The position numbers and the translations under genes are program-made. The notes beneath the pieces are model-generated. The model was not told the DNA's origin. It saw nothing but the letters and a program-made list of their open reading frames with translations, and searched no databases. This document shows positions 21,176 through 32,283 of a stretch of 64,000 nt of DNA, in pieces. This stretch comes from Fagopyrum homotropicum (Eukaryota; Streptophyta; Magnoliopsida; Caryophyllales; Polygonaceae). How positions within the stretch are numbered: the first letter of the stretch is position 1; each line of letters starts with the position of its first letter. Location of the stretch: positions 49,088,993 to 49,152,992 of the forward strand of contig BSWB01000005.1 of assembly GCA_033239125.1 (NCBI GenBank), in the 5' to 3' direction.

Positions 21176-22831
21176 ATGCGAAGAGCCCGTGCTGGGAAGG
21201 AAATCGTTCCTTACGATCCTGAACCAGAAAAGACATACAAACGACGCTTGAGAGAAGTGAAGATGGCCAACCGAGACGATCGCGATCTTGAGGCCGAATT
21301 GAAGCAGGCGTTAGAACAACTACATCTCAGCCAGGAAGAACTGAGACTGGAGAAGGAAGAAACTCGCGCAAGGACTGAGGCGATCGAAGCAAATATGGCA
21401 GCTTTACGAGACCAGTATCTACCTCGACCGAACCCAGATCCTCGACCGAGGCAAGACCCTATTCCAGACCCTCGACCGAGGTAGGTCCCAGCACTTGTCG
21501 CCTCGGCCGAGATACTTCCACCTCGGATGCCAGTCCGAGGTGCTCTTTTTGCAGGAATCCCACAAACCCTAGGGCAGAGGATGGACCCCAATCAACAACT
21601 GAGGCGTCCAGGAGTCAACCTAGGAGATCCAGCAGACCATGATTACGAACTTTGACCGCAAGTTCTTTCCATGATTCGCCAATGCCAGTTTGGAGGGCTA
21701 GATAAGGAATCTCCACATCAACATCTACAGAACTATGAGATCTTGATGGAGACCTTGAGACCTTCAAGAATTGAAAACAATAACTACAAGCTAAGACCTT
21801 TTTACTTTTCTTTAAAAGATAGAGCTCTTACTTGGTATCAATCTCTTCCTCCAGGAAAAATTAGCACTTGGGAGGAGATGACGACGGAATTCTTGACGAA
21901 ATTCTTTCCCCCCTCTAAGATAGCTGAAATGAGAGGGAATATTAATGCATTCATCATGAAGGACAAGGAGAGTTTGTCCAAGTCATGGGAGAGGTTTAAA
22001 GACATTCTTTTGGATTGCCCACATCATGGGATTTCAAAGATAGAGTTGTTGGAGATATACTTCAAAGGACTGGACGGCAACACCCAGTTCAACCTTCAAC
22101 TACTATCCGCCGGCACATTCATGGACATGCCGATTGACGAAGCTTGGGAGTTCATAGGGAAGCAAGCTTTGCATATGGAGAAATATTCCCACCAAGGAGC
22201 TGAAGGTGGAGTTAAAAGAGTCAACTTTCAAGAGGATTCCTCAAATAATCAACTCATCTCTTTGAAGAATGATGTGAACCAATTGAAGGAACTCTTGGTT
22301 ACTCAAACTAAGAAGGAAGATCAAGGATCAAGGAACAACAATGGATACCGTAACAACAACAACAACGGTTCCCGGAAGAACAACTATAACAACAATAGAG
22401 GATCCAACAACAACAATTGGAGGGCAAACAACCAAAATTCGGGTAACCCTTACTCTAACTCCAATTCGAATGATTCCTCTAATCCTTTCCTCTCTTCCTC
22501 TTTTTCTTCTATTCCATTAAAGAGCCAGGAGCCTAGATCAAGCTCATCCCAGCCGGAGAAGAAAGATGCGGTGCTAGAGGCTATCTTGATCAAGCTTAAT
22601 GCCATGGAGACATCCATGATTTCATGTTCGAAGGCACAAAAAGCCTTAGAGCAACAATTCTTCAATAAGGCGAATGAAGCGCCAAGAGATCCAGGGAAGC
22701 TTCCAGCAAGGACGGAGAGCAACCCTAAGGGCCAGATTATGGCCATAACGACGAGGAGTGGACTGAAGACTGCAGATCCAGTGCCTCGGTCGATGCTAGT
22801 ACAGACGCAGACCACCTCGGTCCAGATGTAG
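21176..22831 (+). pseudogene. Athila1 gag
   Basis: One reading frame from ATG 21176 to TAG 22829, broken by stops at 21482 and near 21653. The N-terminus (PYDPEPEKTYK, then a charged coiled-coil-like stretch) aligns with Athila2 gag. The core is a retrotransposon gag domain (HLQNYEILMETLRPSR, ALTWYQSLPPG, WEEMTTEFLTKFFPPSK, ELLEIYFKGL), followed by an N-rich linker. Two dyad copies are embedded in coding sequence and appear as a repeated RPR phrase (21440-21481). The start follows a CACAG acceptor-like site. It would form the particle; no clear CCHC knuckle is seen. Confidence 0.9.
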
Positions 22832-23747
22832 TCGAAGAACACTTTGGCCGAGATGCCAACCGAGGTGGAGCCATAGAAAGCGGAGGAGAAAACTGAAGTT
22901 TATATTCCACCTCCTGCATATAAACCACCACTTCCATTCCCTCAGTCAAGGGCAAGAGCACACCTAGACAAGCATTTTGGTAAGTTCCTTGACTTGATGC
23001 ATAAACTACACATTAATATTCCTTTCCTTGATGCTATTCTAGGGATGCCCGCCTATGGGAAGTTCTTGAAAGAGATTCTATCAAGGAAAAGGAAGCTGGA
23101 AGACTTTGGTGAAGTTAGGATGACATCTAAATCCTCGGAGCTTATTCAAACCATGAAGGAGAAGATGCCACCTAAATTGAGAGATCCCGGCTCGTTTTGC
23201 ATTCCCATTCAAGTTGGGGATGTCACTTGTAAAGCCTTAAGTGATTTGGGAGCCAGCGTGAGCATCATCCCGCTGGAGCTATGTGTGAAGATCGGACTTG
23301 GAGAGCCCAAGCCGGTTAAGATTCGGTTATACATGGCGGATCGCTCCATCACCCATCCCGTGGGCATTTTGGAAGACGTTCCGGTCAAGTTAGGTAACTT
23401 CTACTTCATATAGACTTTGTTGTACTTGACATTCCCGCAGATATCCGATTCCTATCATTCTCGGGAGGCCATTTCTAGCAACCTCGGGTTGCAATGTGGA
23501 TTGTAAGAACGCCAAGCTGAAATTCAACATTGGCGGGGATGAAGTGGAGTTTGCATTGCTTGCGGCAATGAAAGGAGAGCAGCTAGGAGATGATATCTTC
23601 AACATCTATGATGAAGAAGAATCAAGAGAATTGGTGAGCTCTATCCTTACTAAAGATCCACTTGAGAAGGTTATTAGCTTTAGTTTAATGAAGGAAGGTA
23701 TAGATGCTTCTTATGATGCAGATATACGGAGCTTAAAGGCACTGTAA
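22832..23747 (+). pseudogene. Athila1 aspartic protease region
   Basis: Continues the gag frame after stops at 22829 and 22874. It includes the conserved Athila block before the protease (INIPFLDAILGMPAYGKFLK) and the active-site loop ALSDLGASVSIIPLEL; DLGA in place of DTGA is usual in this clade. A TAG at 23411 and a frameshift near 23405 move the rest (GGDEVEFALLAAMKGEQ) to another frame (23496-23747). Sequence then enters a dyad-rich spacer instead of RT. Confidence 0.85.
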
Positions 23748-23975
23748 GAAGATCCAGGAGCTAAAACTGAAAGACTAATCTAGGAGACGAAGATCTCCAA
23801 TTTCGGTTCCAGTTCTAGTACCTCGACCGAGGCACTCCCTAGACCGAGCGAGGCGACTGAAGAACACCTCGGTCAACGCCTATGCACCTCGACCGAGGTC
23901 GAAAGCGAGATGATGTCAACTAAGACTACTGAAAATAACAAACTTCTTACTCCCTTCTCTGACATTCATCCTTAG
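23748..23975. other. Dyad-rich spacer replacing RT-RNase H
   Basis: About 230 bp between protease and integrase with no RT or RNase H motif in any frame. It has two exact dyad cores (23821-23832, 23887-23898) and further half-sites. A complete Athila-type element would carry well over 1 kb of RT-RNase H here. Confidence 0.75.
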
Positions 23976-25219
23976 TTGGAAATACCACCCGGATTGACGT
24001 ACGCTCAAAGGAAGAAATTCTTCAAGATGTACGCCATTACTACTGGGATGAGCCGCTGCTATTCAAGCGCGGGCCGGATGGGATGCTTAGAAGATGCATT
24101 CCAGAAGATGAGGTCAATAGCATCATACGACATTGTCACTCACTTTCTTGTGGAGGGCATGCTAGCGCCAACAAAACATGCGCTAAGGTATTACGTTCCG
24201 GCTTCTTTTGGCCCACATTATTTAAGGATGTGCAATCGTTTGTTGTCTCTTGTGATGCATGCCAAAGAATAGGGAACCTATCTAGGAGGAATGAGATTCC
24301 ACTCAATAACATACAAGAGGTTGAGATTTTTGATGTATGGGGAGTAGATTTCATGAGACCTTTCCCATCATCCGGAGGAAACCTCTATATTCTTCTAGCC
24401 GTTGATTACGTCTCTAGATGGGTTCTAGCCATTGCTTCTCCCACTAATGACGCCATGGTGGTTGTGAAGTTCTTTAACAAGACTATCTTTCCACGTTTTG
24501 GGACTCCACGCATCATCATCATCAGCGATTGAGGGACGCATTTCATCAACCGGAAGTTTAAGGCACTTCTATCGAAGTATGGGGTAACCCACAAGGTAGC
24601 AACCCCTTATCACCCTCAAACTAGTGGACAGGTCGAGATCTCGAATAGAGAAATTAAAGCAATCTTGTAGAAGACCGTCTCTAGGACGAGGAAGGATTGG
24701 TCCATGAAGTTGGACGACGCTCTTTGGGCTTACAAGACCGCTTTCAAGACTCCCATTGGTACCACCCCTTATAATTTTGTATATGGGAAGTCTTATCATT
24801 TGCCCGTTGAGCTAGAACACAAGGCGTATTGGGCGATCAAATGGTTGAACTTCGACATCAAAGAAGCCGGCGAGAAGCGGCTATTGGATATCAATGAGCT
24901 GGAAGAGCTGCGTTTGAACGTTTATGAGAATGCCAAGATCTATAGAGAAAGGACGAAGAAATGGCATGACAAGCGTATCATTCCCAAGGAGCTTAAAGAA
25001 GGAGATTTAGTTCTACTCTTCAACTCCCGCCTCCGCCTCTTTCAAGGTAAGTTGAAATCTAGATGGACCGGACCTTATGTTGTGAAACGTGTTTTCCCTT
25101 ATGGTGCAGTTGAGATTTGGGGAGAGACAAGTGGAAGCTTCAAGGTCAACGGTCATAGACTTAAGAAATACGAACCGGAAGTTCCGGTTGAGGAGGTTGC
25201 ACCGATATACCTTGCATAG
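23976..25219 (+). pseudogene. Athila1 integrase
   Basis: Starts in the linker before integrase (TYAQRKKFF), shifts frame near 24030, then runs through the zinc domain (IIRHCHSLSCGGHAS ... VSCDACQ) and DDE core (VWGVDFMRPFPSSGG, TPRIIIISD; then TPYHPQTSGQVE with the catalytic Glu). It ends in a C-terminal region with RWTGPYVVKRVFPYG and VNGHRLKKYEPE. In-frame stops at 24530 and 24668 interrupt it. It would insert element cDNA. Its good preservation next to the missing RT suggests a clean internal deletion. Confidence 0.9.
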
Positions 25220-26050
25220 AGATGCCGTACGGTCTAGCTAGCGACCTTAAATCAAGCGCTTCTTGGGAGGCAACCCAAGGTATTGCTTTCTTTTCCCTTT
25301 TTCTAGTTTAGCTTAGATAGTTTGCTTTTGCTTTGCTTTGTTTGGTTTTTGGCGTCCTAGACAGATAACAGGTGACATCTAAGGAAGGAATACAACCCAG
25401 GAGGACAACTGGAAGGACAAAAGATCGAGAATTTGAGAAGACGGAGTTTGACTGAGACATCTCGGTTGCTGTCACAGCACCTCGACCGAGATGATTCTTG
25501 AGCAACCGAGGTGACTAGGGTTTCTGAAGATCCACCTCGGTCCGTACAACCTCGGTCCAGTCGAGACCACCTCGACCGAGGTGACAGCAGTTTCAGAAAA
25601 GGGTATAAAAGGGGGATCGATTTCTCTCTCCTCTATTTACTCTCTCCTCGACCGCGGCAGCCCCTTCACCTCGCTTCGCCGTTCTTCGATCGTTTTCGAC
25701 GATTCTTGCTTCCAAATTGCAAGGAAAGGATAGAGGATTCCAGTGCAAGTGCTAATCTGAAAGAAAAATGAACTGAATCGGCCGAATCAGGGTAAACATC
25801 AAAAAAACCCTATTCTCGTTCTCTTCACTGTTTTGCTTCGAATTGGGCTTTGGTTGCCCTTGCATTTTCTGAGAAACAGATTAAGTACCTCATAGGAACC
25901 AGTTGTAGTCATTTTGGGGGAAAAGAACTGGATTTTTGAAGAAATCAGTCGCGCACTTTATCGCCTCGGTCTAGTCGGCCTGCGCCCCAGCCGAGGTGTT
26001 CTTGAGTTGTGTCAGTTTGACCGAGGTGATCTGACAGAGTTTGTTGAGAA
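25220..26050 (+). promoter_or_regulatory. Spacer upstream of the env-like ORF with dyad cluster and internal TATA box
   Basis: Non-coding. Dyads and half-sites are dense at 25458-25583: a near-perfect dyad at 25478, a perfect one at 25568-25583 and several CCTCGG half-sites. A strong TATA box TATAAAAGG (25604-25612) starts 21 bases after the perfect dyad, followed by a CT-rich leader. A second half-site cluster (25963-26032) lies just before the ORF. This looks like an internal promoter for the env-like ORF. Confidence 0.6.
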
Positions 26051-27466
26051 ATGAGTTCAGATAGACAGCTTGTCCTGAGGGATAGATCCTCCCCTTCCCC
26101 TTCCTCTAGACCTATTAGACCGGTGATCCACGAGCGACACCGAGTAGATTATGAGCGGATAGTGGCCCGTCCAGTGATTGCACCTCGCTTCCTGGACGTG
26201 TCAGCCTTTGATTGTCTCCATGTGGATCGAGATCTTAGACGGATGATTTCGATGGTAGGTCTAGATCAGTTTACTGAGATCCATGCACCTGCCTATTTAG
26301 AGCCTACCTTAGAGTTCATTAGCTCTTTCACCTACCTTCCCACGGAGCGGGCCGTGAAGTACCGGTTGATGAACCGGAACTACCTTGTCCCTTTGGAGCA
26401 CTGGCGGGACATCTTTGGCTTCCCAGCCCCGACTGCTGTAGATTTTCCCTCCCGAGCTGTAGCTAGGGAGTTCTGGGGTTAGATTACTCACATAGTTGAG
26501 CATGCAGATAGATGGCGCCCTGGAGACTCCAGGGAGCGTCTTATATTTCACCTAGCCTTTAGGTTAGCCCATCGGATATTCAGCGAGACGCTTCTGGCAC
26601 GTACTGAGACGCCCCAGAAGGTCAGACAGGGGGAGCTTTTTAGCCTTTACTGTATGGTGACTGGAGGTATTCCCGACTTTGGGCTGATGCTAGCTGAGGA
26701 TCTGCACAGGATCAAGGCCAAGGGGAGAGGTGATATTTGCTGCGGGGGCATCGTGACCCACATCGCGAGCTATCAAGATATGGATCTCAAAGCATGTACC
26801 ATGGTGGCGGCTGCCAAGCCGCTAGGACTTCAGGAGATGATCACTCGGCGGATTCTGGTTCCCCGAGGACTCACTACACCCTTTGTGGCCATGCCATGGG
26901 AGCCGACTACACCACAGGGGATCAGATGGTCATCCCAGTTCTCGGTATATGATCCTCACTACTGGCAGACTGCTTGGATCCCACTAATGGAGGATGCTAG
27001 AGAGGCAGCAGCTGCACCAGCTGAGGAGGAGGAGGATGAGGTAGAGACTGCTGATGACAGAGATGGTGGAGTTCCTATGGATACAAGGACTGATACTGCT
27101 GGGCCGAGTGCGCCGGTCATCGATTTAGATGATGATGAGACAGAGACTGAGCCGGCGGCTGCATCACCAGTACGACCTGCTAGGCGTAGGGTACGCCGAC
27201 AGAGGGATCCAGAGGCTCACCGTCGGATTGATGATCTGACGGATCAGATGATAGACTCTTATGCTGCCCTTACTGTGGACATCGATGAGAGATTTGCTGC
27301 CCAGCACCGACAGATCGACCGCTGGACCCATCAGATGCTAGAGAGCCAGTACTATCAGCGCGGGATGATGGAGATCCAGTTTCAGCAGACTATGGGTTAT
27401 CCATTTGACCCATCCCAGTATCCATACATGCCACCACCACCACCACCACCAGATCAGGATTATTGA
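26051..27466 (+). pseudogene. Athila1 env-like ORF (Athila ORF1-type protein)
   Basis: 472 codons in one frame, broken by a single TAG at 26480. The position after integrase and the sequence (FLDVSAFDCL, PLEHWRDIFGF, IFHLAFRLAHRIFSETLLAR, VTGGIPDFGLMLAEDL, MITRRILVPRG) suggest the plant retrotransposon ORF-1 (Athila) family. These proteins occupy the env position but have unknown function. The C-terminus is acidic, then K/R-rich, and ends in a proline run. I see no signal peptide or clear membrane segment, so an envelope role is not supported. Confidence 0.8.
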
Positions 27467-28914
27467 GAGCTTGCAGGATTTTTCTTTCTTATTTATTATG
27501 CAACTCAGCTTTATGTCCGGTGAGTATTTTATTTTCTTTAGACTTATTTTGACCCACTGGGACAGTGTGTCCCAAGTATGGGGTGTTTATGTATTTTATG
27601 ACTTATGTGATGTATGACTCGACATTATCGGATATTTATGCTTTATTTTGCTTCTACGTGTTTATCTGAGATTACGTGCATGCATACAAGTTATTTGATT
27701 GAGAAAAACGTCAAAAACTGGTTTGAAAATTTTTTTTTTGACCTCGAGCGAAGTGATTCTGGCCGAACGAGGTGATTCATCTCGGTTGACTTAGAACACC
27801 TCGACCGAGGCGTGTTAACTGAAAAGAATTTCGAAATTTATTTTGTGCTTCTTATCTGGATATGACCTCAGTGAAGATATTGTTTGCTGACTAGTTTTGA
27901 AATCAAGTATGAAAGGTTTTATAATATGTTTAAGTTGCTAAATGCTTTGTTTGAAATTATTGGCATGTTTAATACTTTGTTTTTATCCAAATTATGTTGA
28001 ATTTGAAGGTTGACACCACAAGATAAGTTCTCTCACTTTCTTCCTGGGATGATTAAGGCAATTCATTCTCTTCTCTCTTCTTCTTCTTGATCATGCTTAG
28101 CCCCTCATATACATATTTGCCTCCCTTTACCTATCCGGGAATTTGGAAGCAAGCAAAAGTGGTGAAAGCAAGTGAAGTAAAAGTTGAGAAGTTGGCTGAC
28201 AGTGAAAGTGTTAGAAAGCAATAAATAGGTTTTGGGAAGTCAATCATGATGATGAGTAACTCGGCACCATTCACATAGCCGGGTGTTTGTGTCTTGCCAA
28301 ATTCGGATTGAACGATATTCCTAACGGGTCATGGTATGTGCATCAAGGGTTTGAGGCATCTCAAGAAATTGATGATTGTTGATCTCCTAGGCTTCGGTTA
28401 TTGTGCACCTCTGTCCATGCATCCCAAAAAGTAAAGTAAAAAAAGGAAAGTAAATAAGCAAAGCTTATTGGTGGAAGATGTTGAAGTTCAAAAGCAAGCA
28501 AAGTGAAGTAAAGATCCTTTTCCCGGATTCTAGTACCACATTCCTTATATACATCCCACCCTCACACGTTTCTTGACCTTTCATCTTGGAAAGCCCTTGA
28601 GACCTCGAGCTTGTTGATTGACTTAGTGGTTTAAACTGGATTATACATGATTAATTTCGATAATTATGATTTATTATGCATTCTATGATTTTATGCAAAG
28701 ATGAACAACTTTCTTATATTTATAAAATGTTTTGATCAAAATTTGATTTTAAATTCCATGAAGCATTCTCTTAGAGTGATCTATGATTGTAGCACACCAT
28801 TAAAATGTTTTGAAAGACTTTTTCATTGATCTTTATGACTTATAATCCATTCTATCTTGTATTCTAGATTCGGAACTTGCTTGGGGACAAGCAAGGGCTA
28901 AGTATGGGGTATTT
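27467..28914 (+). other. Athila1 3' non-coding region with two polypurine-tract-like sites
   Basis: No gene. AAGTATGGGGTATTT (28900-28914) abuts the 3' LTR and is the expected polypurine tract. A near copy, AAGTATGGGGTGTTTATG (27574-27591), lies about 110 bp after the env-like ORF. Another dyad cluster is at 27740-27812 with an exact core at 27798. Confidence 0.7.
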
Positions 28915-30666
28915 TGATAGCATGAATTATTGTCTATATTTTGGGGCCTGTTTAGACGTTTTATCTTCAATAATCTGCATGTTTGGATGTATATTATGTG
29001 ATTATATGGTCGTTTCATCTACTTTTGCGAGAATCGAGGTCTACACCAAGTTTTGTTGTAATCGTAGGTAAAATGACACATTTTGGACCAAAAAGGAGCT
29101 AAGGAGTCATTGGAGCTACATTCAGGAGCTTAAGGAAACATCCAGGAAGCATAGCCATGGATTAGAGATTCACTTTGGACCAGATTTGAGAGATTTCACA
29201 TTCAGTTGTGACTCACCTCGGTTGACTACAGAGTCACCTCGACCGAGGTGATCTAGAGAAGTCGGCTCAACCGAGGCGAACACCTTGGACGCGGCGAGAA
29301 TATTTTATTCTTGGCTGAGATCTTTTATCTTTGGATAGAGGATCTTATATTTTTGGGCTGGGTTCCTGGAAGGAAGAAGATAATTCAGATTATATATTTT
29401 ACCTATTTTTATGGGAAAAGATCTTTCTAAGATATCTTATCTTTGGAGGTTAATTTTCCTATAAAAAGGGTCGGATTTTCCACAAATCCGACATCTGCTA
29501 GAGACCGGAGAACAACCCGCATACACCACAGAAGCCGTTTTATCCCCATAGTTGGGAGATTTGAAGAACCTTTTTGAAGGTTGAAGGAAGGAAGTTCATA
29601 GCTTTTATAGCTTTTGTGAAGGGTTTTGTAAGATTTCCTTAGATTCCCTTCATTGTTTGTTTGTCTTTATTGGATTCTTAATCCAAGGAACGCTTTGTTG
29701 TGATATTTGATTCAGTTATTGAAGCCTTTCTCTTAAGGTTTTCTTGTTCAATTATTCTCTTTCTTCCCTTATATTTGATTATTGCTTTCATGATGATGAG
29801 TGGCTAATTTCCTTGTGTGATTCTAGGGTGATTGGCTGAAGGTTGTGGGAAAAACGATGATAGAATAATCTTAATCACAGTAGGACCCTGAAAGTTCGAG
29901 TCTTTAACCTAACCCTAAGCATCTCGCTCAGTCGATGAACATCTCGACCGGGGTGGAATTCGGTTGACCGAGGTGACTTATTCTGATCCGAAACTGAGAG
30001 TTAAGTGTTAGAGTTTGCCAAATCCTATTCTTATTACGCCTTTCCTGGTTCAATGCAAGCCTAGGATGAGACTTACCCGGTGATTCCTTTGTTTGTTTAC
30101 CTAAGATCATAAGTATAGGTAATAAAGGTTTATCCTTTATTGGGGTTTGAGTGTGCTTTCATCCCATCTTTGTGAGTTAGCCTGAGACTTACCCGGTAAA
30201 GGTTGATTCTATTCCCTTAGTTGGAGTGTTAGTTTGAGGTTATAGTTCTTTTCCTTAATTCCTTGAGACTTACCCGGTAATAGAGTTACGGTTTGGGATT
30301 AGTGAGTAGTGAGACTTACCCGGTGATCTATTCCACTTTAGTAACACCTTCCCTATGCAAAAATCTCAGCTTTGTCCGCTTACCTTGAGATCTTGAGTTG
30401 GAACCACAACTAGATGCTTTAATCCCTAGAATTGCATATTTCCTTAATTGACTTGTTATCATCTTTGATTGTTATAATCGCTTTTGTGGTTAGTATTTAC
30501 ATAGCATACCGTTACCTGCTTTGTTTCACTAAGTCCCTGTGATCGACCCCTGGAATTCCTTACTTTTTACTACGATTGACCCGTACACTGCGGGTTCGCA
30601 TCCTTGTTTGAGCTTTTATCTAGGGTTATAAATTTAAAGCTTTGCACACACTGTTTGGAGTGAACA
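28915..30666 (+). repeat. Athila1 3' LTR (1752 bp)
   Basis: Starts TGATAGCATG, ends TTGGAGTGAACA; partner of 19291-21045. The dyad is at 29235-29250. Differences from the partner are mostly transitions plus one 2-bp indel near the start. Confidence 0.95.
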
Positions 30667-30671
30667 CCATC

Positions 30672-32283
30672 CCCGTCCTATAATGTACGGGGACCCCCGA
30701 CTGTCCACTCCTCCACCATACTTGGCGGCGTCCCTAACCTGCAGGGCATCTACAACAACCGGTTTAAAACCGTTAGCTAGAAATTTGAATGTAACATGAA
30801 CGATAAGGCACAATCAAATATAATAAAGTAAACACACTAACATGCTCACATAGAAGTCCGGTTATTATCTTTTATTTACGTTATTCCTTTACTATTTCCA
30901 ATTATGTTGTGACACGGAAAACACCAGGATCCCGCCCTTGTCCCCTTTCACCAAACAGGTTTGGACCGGATGCGAATCAACATCACCTGTTGGACTGGTG
31001 CCAAGACACCTCCCAGCCACACCATTTTGGGCCGGACAAGCGATCACCGCCCGTTATCATACACTTGGGCCAAATATACAATAAACATGTCCACTTCCTA
31101 ATACGGTTAAAAGTTACATCATAACAGTCAATAACAATAACACACACCACCCGCAGGTCACAACTCATATACGAAAAACTAGTTAAGTAAGTCCGTGGAC
31201 TTACCTCATCTCCAAATAACAATAATAAACGATCACAACCCTCCGAAGCATGGGAAATGAAGCAACAACAGCCCGCTACCTAAATAAGGCTAGACACCAC
31301 CGCCAAGCTGGAGTTAAGTCACAAGCTAGGGGAGACCATAAAGTCTTCACACACAAGATCAACAATGAATCCATCGAGTTCTAAGGGCACCTAGTTTCAC
31401 AACTACTAGATGGCATCCTCATCTACCCTAGGTCCACCCTAAGCATGCTACTACCATGTATCAACATCTAAACAAAGAAAGGAACCAAGCAAGAAGGAGG
31501 AGAGAAGCCTAATGTTGAAGAAGCGCAGCCGTGGAGTCAAGTTGGCGCCCCTACGAAGCCTTGTGACCACCCTTGCGGCCCCTTGCCGCCTCCCATGCGG
31601 TAGCTCAAGCCGTCCTTGCGGTGGCCTGGGTCCGCCACTGCGCCTCTGATGATCCGCCCCCGCGGTCGAGCAGCAGAAGGTCATCTTAGACGGTGGATCC
31701 TGGGTTCTAATGTCCTCCTCTTCTTGCTGGGTCTTCTTCAACCACCAACCACTCATCTTAGACTCCCCACCACAACCTAAACGAGCTAAGAACATACACA
31801 TGTAAAGGATTCAACAAGAACCCTCTTCTAGAGCTTCCTCCATAGCCATGGAGAAGAAGAGAAGAGGAAGAAGGGAAAACCACATAAAAGGAGATGAGGA
31901 GGAGAATGAAAGCTTACCACACCAAATCTGAAGCTCTCTCCTTGATGGCCACCACAAGAGATTGAAAGAGTGAAATGAAGAAGGAAGCACAAGAGGAAGA
32001 GAGAGAAGCGCAAACCAATGTGAATGAGGAGACTGAGAGAAGATAGAGAGAGAGAGAGAACAATGTTGAAATAGGTGGGAGGGGAACAAGGGGTCATTGA
32101 CCTCTTGTCACCTCAAGCTAGGAATGAGGGGTTGGAAAGCGAAAGGGGAAAACATAGAGCCGGTACGGGATTTGAGAATAAATCCTGACACTCAGCACCC
32201 CGTGTCTGCGGAAAAACTGAGCCGCGCACGTAGGAAGATCGATAAACCTCTCGACTACTGGAATAAAAATTCCGGATGTTACA
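30672..32283 (-). repeat. Element A 3' LTR, right segment
   Basis: Continues the LTR after Athila1 and its TSD copy, ending GGATGTTACA. It has a splice-donor-like AGGTAAGT complement at 31199-31206. It lacks about 155 bp present in the partner LTR (partner about 38695-38850). Long minus-strand open stretches here (31811-32097) are CT-rich LTR leader, not genes. Confidence 0.92.

Larger units (their letters stand above)
19291..30666 (+). mobile_element. Athila1: Athila-like Ty3/gypsy element lacking RT-RNase H
   Basis: 11,376 bp inserted in the LTR of element A with TSD CCATC (19286-19290 and 30667-30671). LTRs are 19291-21045 and 28915-30666. It has a tRNA-Asp type primer site, a large gag, a DLGAS protease, integrase and a downstream env-like ORF, the layout of the Athila clade. 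The expected RT-RNase H between protease and integrase is absent. I count about ten differences in the first 450 bp of the two LTRs, so insertion is fairly recent. Dyad motifs are scattered throughout. Confidence 0.93.

Noticed and set aside
22450..22961. Minus-strand ORFs opposite Athila1 gag
   Set aside because: Antisense shadows of gag; composition mirrors the sense codons.
26051..27466. Viral envelope gene
   Set aside because: Position fits, but no signal peptide, membrane segment or fusion peptide is visible; only the Athila ORF1-type label is supportable.
31811..32097. Overlapping minus-strand ORFs rich in Ser/Leu/Phe, repeated at 39411-39718
   Set aside because: They lie in the CT-rich part of both A LTRs and are conserved only because the LTRs are copies; no family resemblance, and two frames are open at once.
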